DNA from: Campylorhamphus procurvoides
Taxonomy: Eukaryota; Chordata; Aves; Passeriformes; Dendrocolaptidae
Length of the DNA: 64,000 nucleotides
Direction: 5' to 3'
Assembly: GCA_013396655.1 (NCBI GenBank)
Contig: WBMV01004766.1
Coordinates: forward strand, 186,001 to 250,000
Shown here: piece after piece, positions 59,231 to 64,000 of the stretch
Layout of the letters: each line of letters opens with the position of its first letter
How positions within the stretch are numbered: position 1 is the first letter of the stretch
Translations under genes and position numbers: made by a program
Notes under the pieces: generated by a model
Database searches by the model: none
What the model saw: only the letters and a program-made list of their open reading frames with translations
Told to the model about the DNA's origin: nothing

Positions 59231-61195
59231 CTTTGAGCAAATTCAATGGGGAAGTAGAGAAGAATAAGGATATAGAGGAGACTACAATGTGATGAGTCCT
59301 TGATATGTACAAATATATAAGGCAAAATAAAACTGTTTATAACTTCATGCAACTATGCCTCTAAACTTTCAAGTGCCTAAATATATGGGGAGGGACTTTC
59401 CCAGAACAATACAGAGAAGAAAAAAATCTACTATTCCTATAGAATCTTCACCACCTAATCAGAAGATTTATTTGCTCCAGGAAGCAGTTTAAAAATAGCA
59501 TTTACCATTTAATGTGACTATTTATTTGCTGTGTGTGCACATAGACAATTTTAGCTTATAAATTTGATATATCTGTGAGTGTAAAGTGCAACCACTTCAA
59601 ATTAGTTTGATCAAAGATCAGACATTAGGCTAATAAACATTCTATGGCTTCTGGAGGAGGCAGGGGGGAGCAAAGACAATAATGTCTTCAGAGACCAGCA
59701 CCTTGCAGTCTTTCATAAGGCCATTTACATGTAAATAAGGTATTTATAAGTTCACATAGATGTTAGCAGAATCCGAATTTGGAATATTGTTCTCAAGTAA
59801 ATAGTAGGATTTGTGTTTCTGCCTCAAGTTTTTCAAACTGTTTATTTAATATTGTTACTATTTGCTTTGCACCTCCTGCTGAGGTCAATACCTTGTTGTG
59901 CTTAGACCCTGTGCAACTGTTCCAGCGAAGGAGGCCTGATTACACAGTATTTATAATCTAAATAGCAAATTTATACACCATTACTGGGTAGTGTGGAAAA
60001 GGCAAAAGCTATTTTTGCTCCCCAGTGATACACTGAGAGTTAGATTTATCCCTCTGCCAGGTTTTAAAAGGAAAGCCATGCTAATGAATGATTTGCATTT
60101 CTGCATTGGTTCTGCTGGAAACTTGCTAGCTAGCACAGATAGATGCTCTGATTTGTTAGCAATAAAGTTATTACTTCACAAAAACAGAAAACATTTGAAG
60201 GGGAATAGAGGAAAGAACCTGGTTCAAATGGATTCAGCAGACAAGTGATAGAGTCAGTCAGTCCCTGCCCATGGTACATCTTGCCAGCATTCCTGTCTTC
60301 ACAACTCCATCCAGAGGAGACCTTAATCTGACAGACATTCCCTCCACTTCACCCCCCGCATCTTTTCTCTGTGCTGGGATAATTATCTGGCATAAAACAC
60401 CCTTACGACTGGAGCCCTCACTCCCGGGGAAAAGGAGTTAGAGCCACACTTAAAATGAGGCATTTGGCTTTCACCCTACATTTAATTTTATTTTTGCTTT
60501 TTGAACAATGACTTTATGATCATTTCAATTGCATAAAGCTCCAACAACCTGAGTTGGATTCTTGTCTCTAATCCACTTTTGAGCAAGTTAGTTGAGCATA
60601 GATTTTTAAAACTTTTTGAAAGACATTTAAGTTCCTAAATCCACCGGGAATGAGAAGAAATAGAGACTTAAATGTGTTTTAAGAGTCTAAGTCCAAAAAG
60701 CAGAAACAGTAACACGGGTTTGGAAGGAGTTCTTTGGAACAATGTTTCTAAGCTTCCTTTGAAAGAAGTTATTATTCTTTCTTACTTACAAGTGAACATT
60801 TGTCAGGATTTCCAAGACAAAATAAAGCCTTTTGAAACTTCAACCCTGACTATTTACAGCATAAATATTTTTAATTTTCAGATCACAAATCATGCTTCTA
60901 AGTATCAGTGTTAAACACACTCTTTAAAAAATTGGGAGATGTTTTTGGAATAGAAACTAAGACTAAAATTTTCTATTTACAGGAGAACCAGTAAGAGGAA
61001 GAGGGAGAAAGGAAGGCATTTCACAATTCTGTGTTTCTGTCAGGCATGATCACCTGAAGTGTAATAGAAAGGCTGTTTCTCAGTACATTAATGGGTACTC
61101 AAGGAACAACACCAACCTTTTATGATGTTCCTTCTCTTTTTAATCCTGCTTAGTCTATGCTATAACAAGAATATCTTTGAAGGAAGTTGGAGTTG

Positions 61196-61296
61196 TGAGG
61201 GGGAAGGGGGTTGAATGTTTTGGTTTGGGTTTTTTGGGAGATTTTGTTTTGTCAGGGCATTTTGTTGGGTTTTTTTGTTTGGTTGGGTTTTTTTTC
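61196..61296. repeat. G/T-rich low-complexity tract
   Basis: G-runs alternate with T-runs for about 100 bases, with few other bases (for example GGTTTGGGTTTTTTGGGAG). The G-runs of 3-5 could allow weak quadruplex folding on the plus strand. The tract resembles the one at 57.86 kb. Confidence 0.65.
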
Positions 61297-64000
61297 AAAG
61301 GCACACACTGGAGCATGACTGAATGGGTTATCAAATTGGAAATGGGATGCTGGAATTGGCTGAATCTCAGTGCTTACCAATGTAAAATAATATAGATGGG
61401 CACAGAGAATTTATTATTGTTCCTCCAGCCCTATGCACACACAAACTGGCATCACAGCTCCATCAGGAAATCGACCAAGTCCCCAGTTCTTTGTGCTCCA
61501 TCTTCTTCAAAAACAGAACTCAGAATGTTTAAACTACAATGAGCAAGGAAACTTCAGCAGAGCAAATAATTTGAGCGACAGACTTTCGGTTTGCATTTTA
61601 TCTGAGTTTTGGCAACTTGTGCTTTGGCAGAGCTTGCAAATTCAGCAAACAGTCAAGCACAGGCACCCTGGGACTAACTCTAAGCCTCAGTTTAGCATTG
61701 TTTTCTTGTTGCTCTTTGTTGTTCAAGCTATTTTCCTACTTTATACTTTGCTTTTAAGGTGTTTATTTCCCAAGCTGTGTTTGGAAGGAAATTAGCACGA
61801 TATAAATCCCTTCCCATAAACACAAAGGAATACCCAGAGAGAAGCATCCAGGAAAGTGCTTCAAATGATACAGCAATTATGAAACACTTCATCATTTCAG
61901 TTGCATTGTTCTTTTCAAAACGATGTCTGCACAACTCACCAATGTCTTTTTTTAACACATTTAACAAGCTCTGTGTATAAAATGATCTGAACATTTCTAC
62001 AGGTGTGCAAGGTGAGGCAGCCAGACTCAAATCCCAAAAGGGCACATTTCTTCAATTCACTGACTGTCCTTAACAGTAGTAACCTTTCTGGAAGGAAAGT
62101 GTTCCCAGCCATCTCACACCCACTTTTAGAGTCATCGCTAGTCTCATTTTCACCTTTTCAAAGGGAAAGCCAGGATGCTGTACAGCCAATGTGACACACA
62201 GGTGTATGATGGAATGAAAAAACTAAAAACCTTAGTCCTTACTCTAAAAATCTTTAATAACTGTTCTGAAAAATTAATTAGCTGACCTGCAATTACATAT
62301 CAAGGTGACTTATGGTAGCTATATAATTTAAGTAATTAATGTGTGACAGATTTAACAAGAGGATTACCCTTTTTGCAACACTTTTACATGCCCTCTAATT
62401 TATTTTTTTTCATCTTCCCAGTGTATGACAGTGACTGTTCAGGCGAATGGCCCATCTATCCCAGCAATTTGTCTCTAATAGGCTTTTACTATTGGTCACT
62501 GGGGAAAAAATATACACACACGCCAAGCAGACATTCTATTTCCCCCATCACTGCAACTGTCTCAGCCCACAAATATTTGTAGGTTGTATTTATGCATGTG
62601 AAAGTTGTCAATGGATTTCCCTTTAACTGGTTTGTTTGGTTTCTCCTCAAACATTTTACTTTGTAAAGCTGACTATCCACATTGCCTGATAAGGAGTTCT
62701 ACAACTTATCTTCACAATATAGTTTAATAATTTCTTTCTTACTTTGATCTTACTCCTCTATAGATTTCCACCAACTTCAACTTCCCAGATTAAGTTGGAG
62801 GTAGGTGCTATGTTCTCCCGTTTAACAAAACCATTACCTACTCACAAAAGAAGAAGATTTTCTTTCTGCTTGAAAGGTTTTGATTTATGGAAATGAATGA
62901 CTGCTATACAAGGAAGAAATAGCTTATTTTCAGAAATTATCTGAGCCTTTACTGACCTAGCAGTCCACGAACTCAGAAGCTGACTTCAAACTGTCCTTCT
63001 GTCTCATAGGAGGACTAATCACTGCCAGGAGATTTTCCTTCTCTGCATCATCCTACACCTTCCTCAGGGTATCCCAGGGCTTCTCTCTCCTCATGGCTGT
63101 GAAGATGCTCCTAACTTTGACTGCTGTTGGAATTTAGCAACAGGTGAAAAAAGCCAGCAGATTCTCCAGGTTTTGTGCTTGAGGACAGCAACAGACGAGC
63201 AGTTTGGAGAGATTCATCAGATGCACTGGCCAGTATGGGCTATACTCAACATCTATTCAAAATGAAGACATGAAGATGGCGGTAAATTTAAAAGAGAGGG
63301 GTTACCCATTTATTACATGTAATGGACTAAGTGTGGACAGTCTCTTTAAAGGAGCAGCATTTGCAAGCTCACAGTGTAAACTGCTGATGTTTCCCACTGC
63401 TGTCCAAAGTGGCTGAACTGGGCAACATCTGGGGGACTGGCAGCTGCATGAGCTACTTGGAGGAATGTAGTTTTGCCTCCAAGGAAATGAAATTATGTCA
63501 GGATTGTCATACAGCAGGAGCAAATGTGAAAGGCATTACAGAGAAAATTATTTCACAGGGGATTCTCCCTGGTAGAAATGGATATTTTTTCTCTTACCTG
63601 TAGAATGTCCTTCTGAAGACATGTATGCTCTGAATCTAAACCAGGGAGAGGACGGAGGTCACTGTGAATGTAAAAATCTACCATCACTCATATCAGAAGC
63701 TGGGGGTTTGATATTGGGATGGATCAAATGGTGTTGGAATTGAGCATACATCTTCTAGAACAAGGAGAGCGTCAAGAAGAGTGACAGACTTCACCAGAAC
63801 CACAGGAAAACAACAGCTGGCACTTCAGGAGGGCTGCATGACCTGTCCGAGTGAACTGTGGGGGAAGCAAATACAGAGAACACACGTTTGTGATGACAGC
63901 AAAAAAATGGGTGATAATGTGAAAAATCTGTATTTCCAAATAATGGATAAGTCACAGAATAGATAGATTCACATAGGCAATGGGAAAAAAAGGCTGACAT

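Larger units (their letters stand above)
55920..64000. other. Non-coding, mostly unique sequence
   Basis: No gene could be recognised on either strand. Frames of 60-120 codons (61433-61795 is the longest, +) show no known domain. Within it are a GC-richer patch at 56740-57070, G/T tracts at 57861-57950 and 61196-61296 and a candidate conserved element at 59130-59230, all listed separately. The final 100 bases are unremarkable. Confidence 0.45.

Noticed and set aside
1..64000. tRNA, rRNA, CRISPR arrays, bacterial operons or prophage
   Set aside because: No structural RNA boxes, regularly spaced repeats, long open frames or ribosome-binding-site patterns were found. The avian CR1 content argues strongly for nuclear vertebrate DNA.

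Overview
This window looks like non-coding nuclear DNA from a bird. The evidence is the repeat content. There are many copies of the CR1 retroposon, with the avian 3' end (ATTCTATG-type octamer tail and a YTTCCAACCCAAACCATTCTATG-like 3' UTR). There are also relics of avian ERVL-type LTRs and one class II (ERVK/alpharetrovirus-like) solo LTR. The background is AT-rich, poor in CpG, and full of short homopolymer and dinucleotide tracts. There is no operon structure, ribosome binding site, tRNA, rRNA or CRISPR array. I cannot name the species or the chromosome; CR1 together with these ERVL families would fit a neoavian bird such as a songbird.

I found no convincing protein-coding exon on either strand. 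Open frames are short (at most about 140 codons). The two best conserved ones, at 45.99-46.42 kb and 46.65-47.00 kb on the minus strand, are the broken reverse-transcriptase end of one CR1 element. The window is best read as a gene desert or the inside of a large intron.

Layout. 1-12 kb: AT-rich unique sequence with CR1 pieces at 1.97, 3.61-3.80, 4.54-5.17, 6.48, 8.98 and 11.45 kb. 12-24 kb: almost free of recognisable repeats, with segments at 10.3 and 16.2 kb that look like conserved non-coding elements (homeodomain-type motifs, short inverted repeats) and a perfect 12-bp inverted repeat at 22.28 kb. 24-26 kb: two minus-strand ERVL LTR relics. 26-34 kb: unique sequence with a 22-bp-paired imperfect inverted repeat at 30.39 kb, an old CR1 relic at 31.6-32.0 kb and a CR1 tail at 33.97 kb. 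34-45 kb: a CpG-containing segment at 34.4-34.7 kb, a C20 tract at 35.58 kb, small tandem duplications and a CR1 tail at 41.1 kb. 45.7-47.3 kb: a CR1 remnant on the minus strand split by a 342-bp solo LTR with a perfect 6-bp target duplication. 47-64 kb: one CR1 relic (50.8 kb), one near-complete ERVL LTR (55.37-55.92 kb), a relatively GC-rich patch (56.74-57.07 kb) and two G/T-strand-biased tracts (57.9 and 61.2 kb).

The strongest single observation is the nested insertion at 46.35-46.70 kb. Taking out the LTR and one copy of the 6-bp duplication restores the CR1 reading frame across the junction, so both boundaries are fixed to the base. I found no previously undescribed coding system, and the remaining candidates are regulatory or structural hypotheses that need comparative data.
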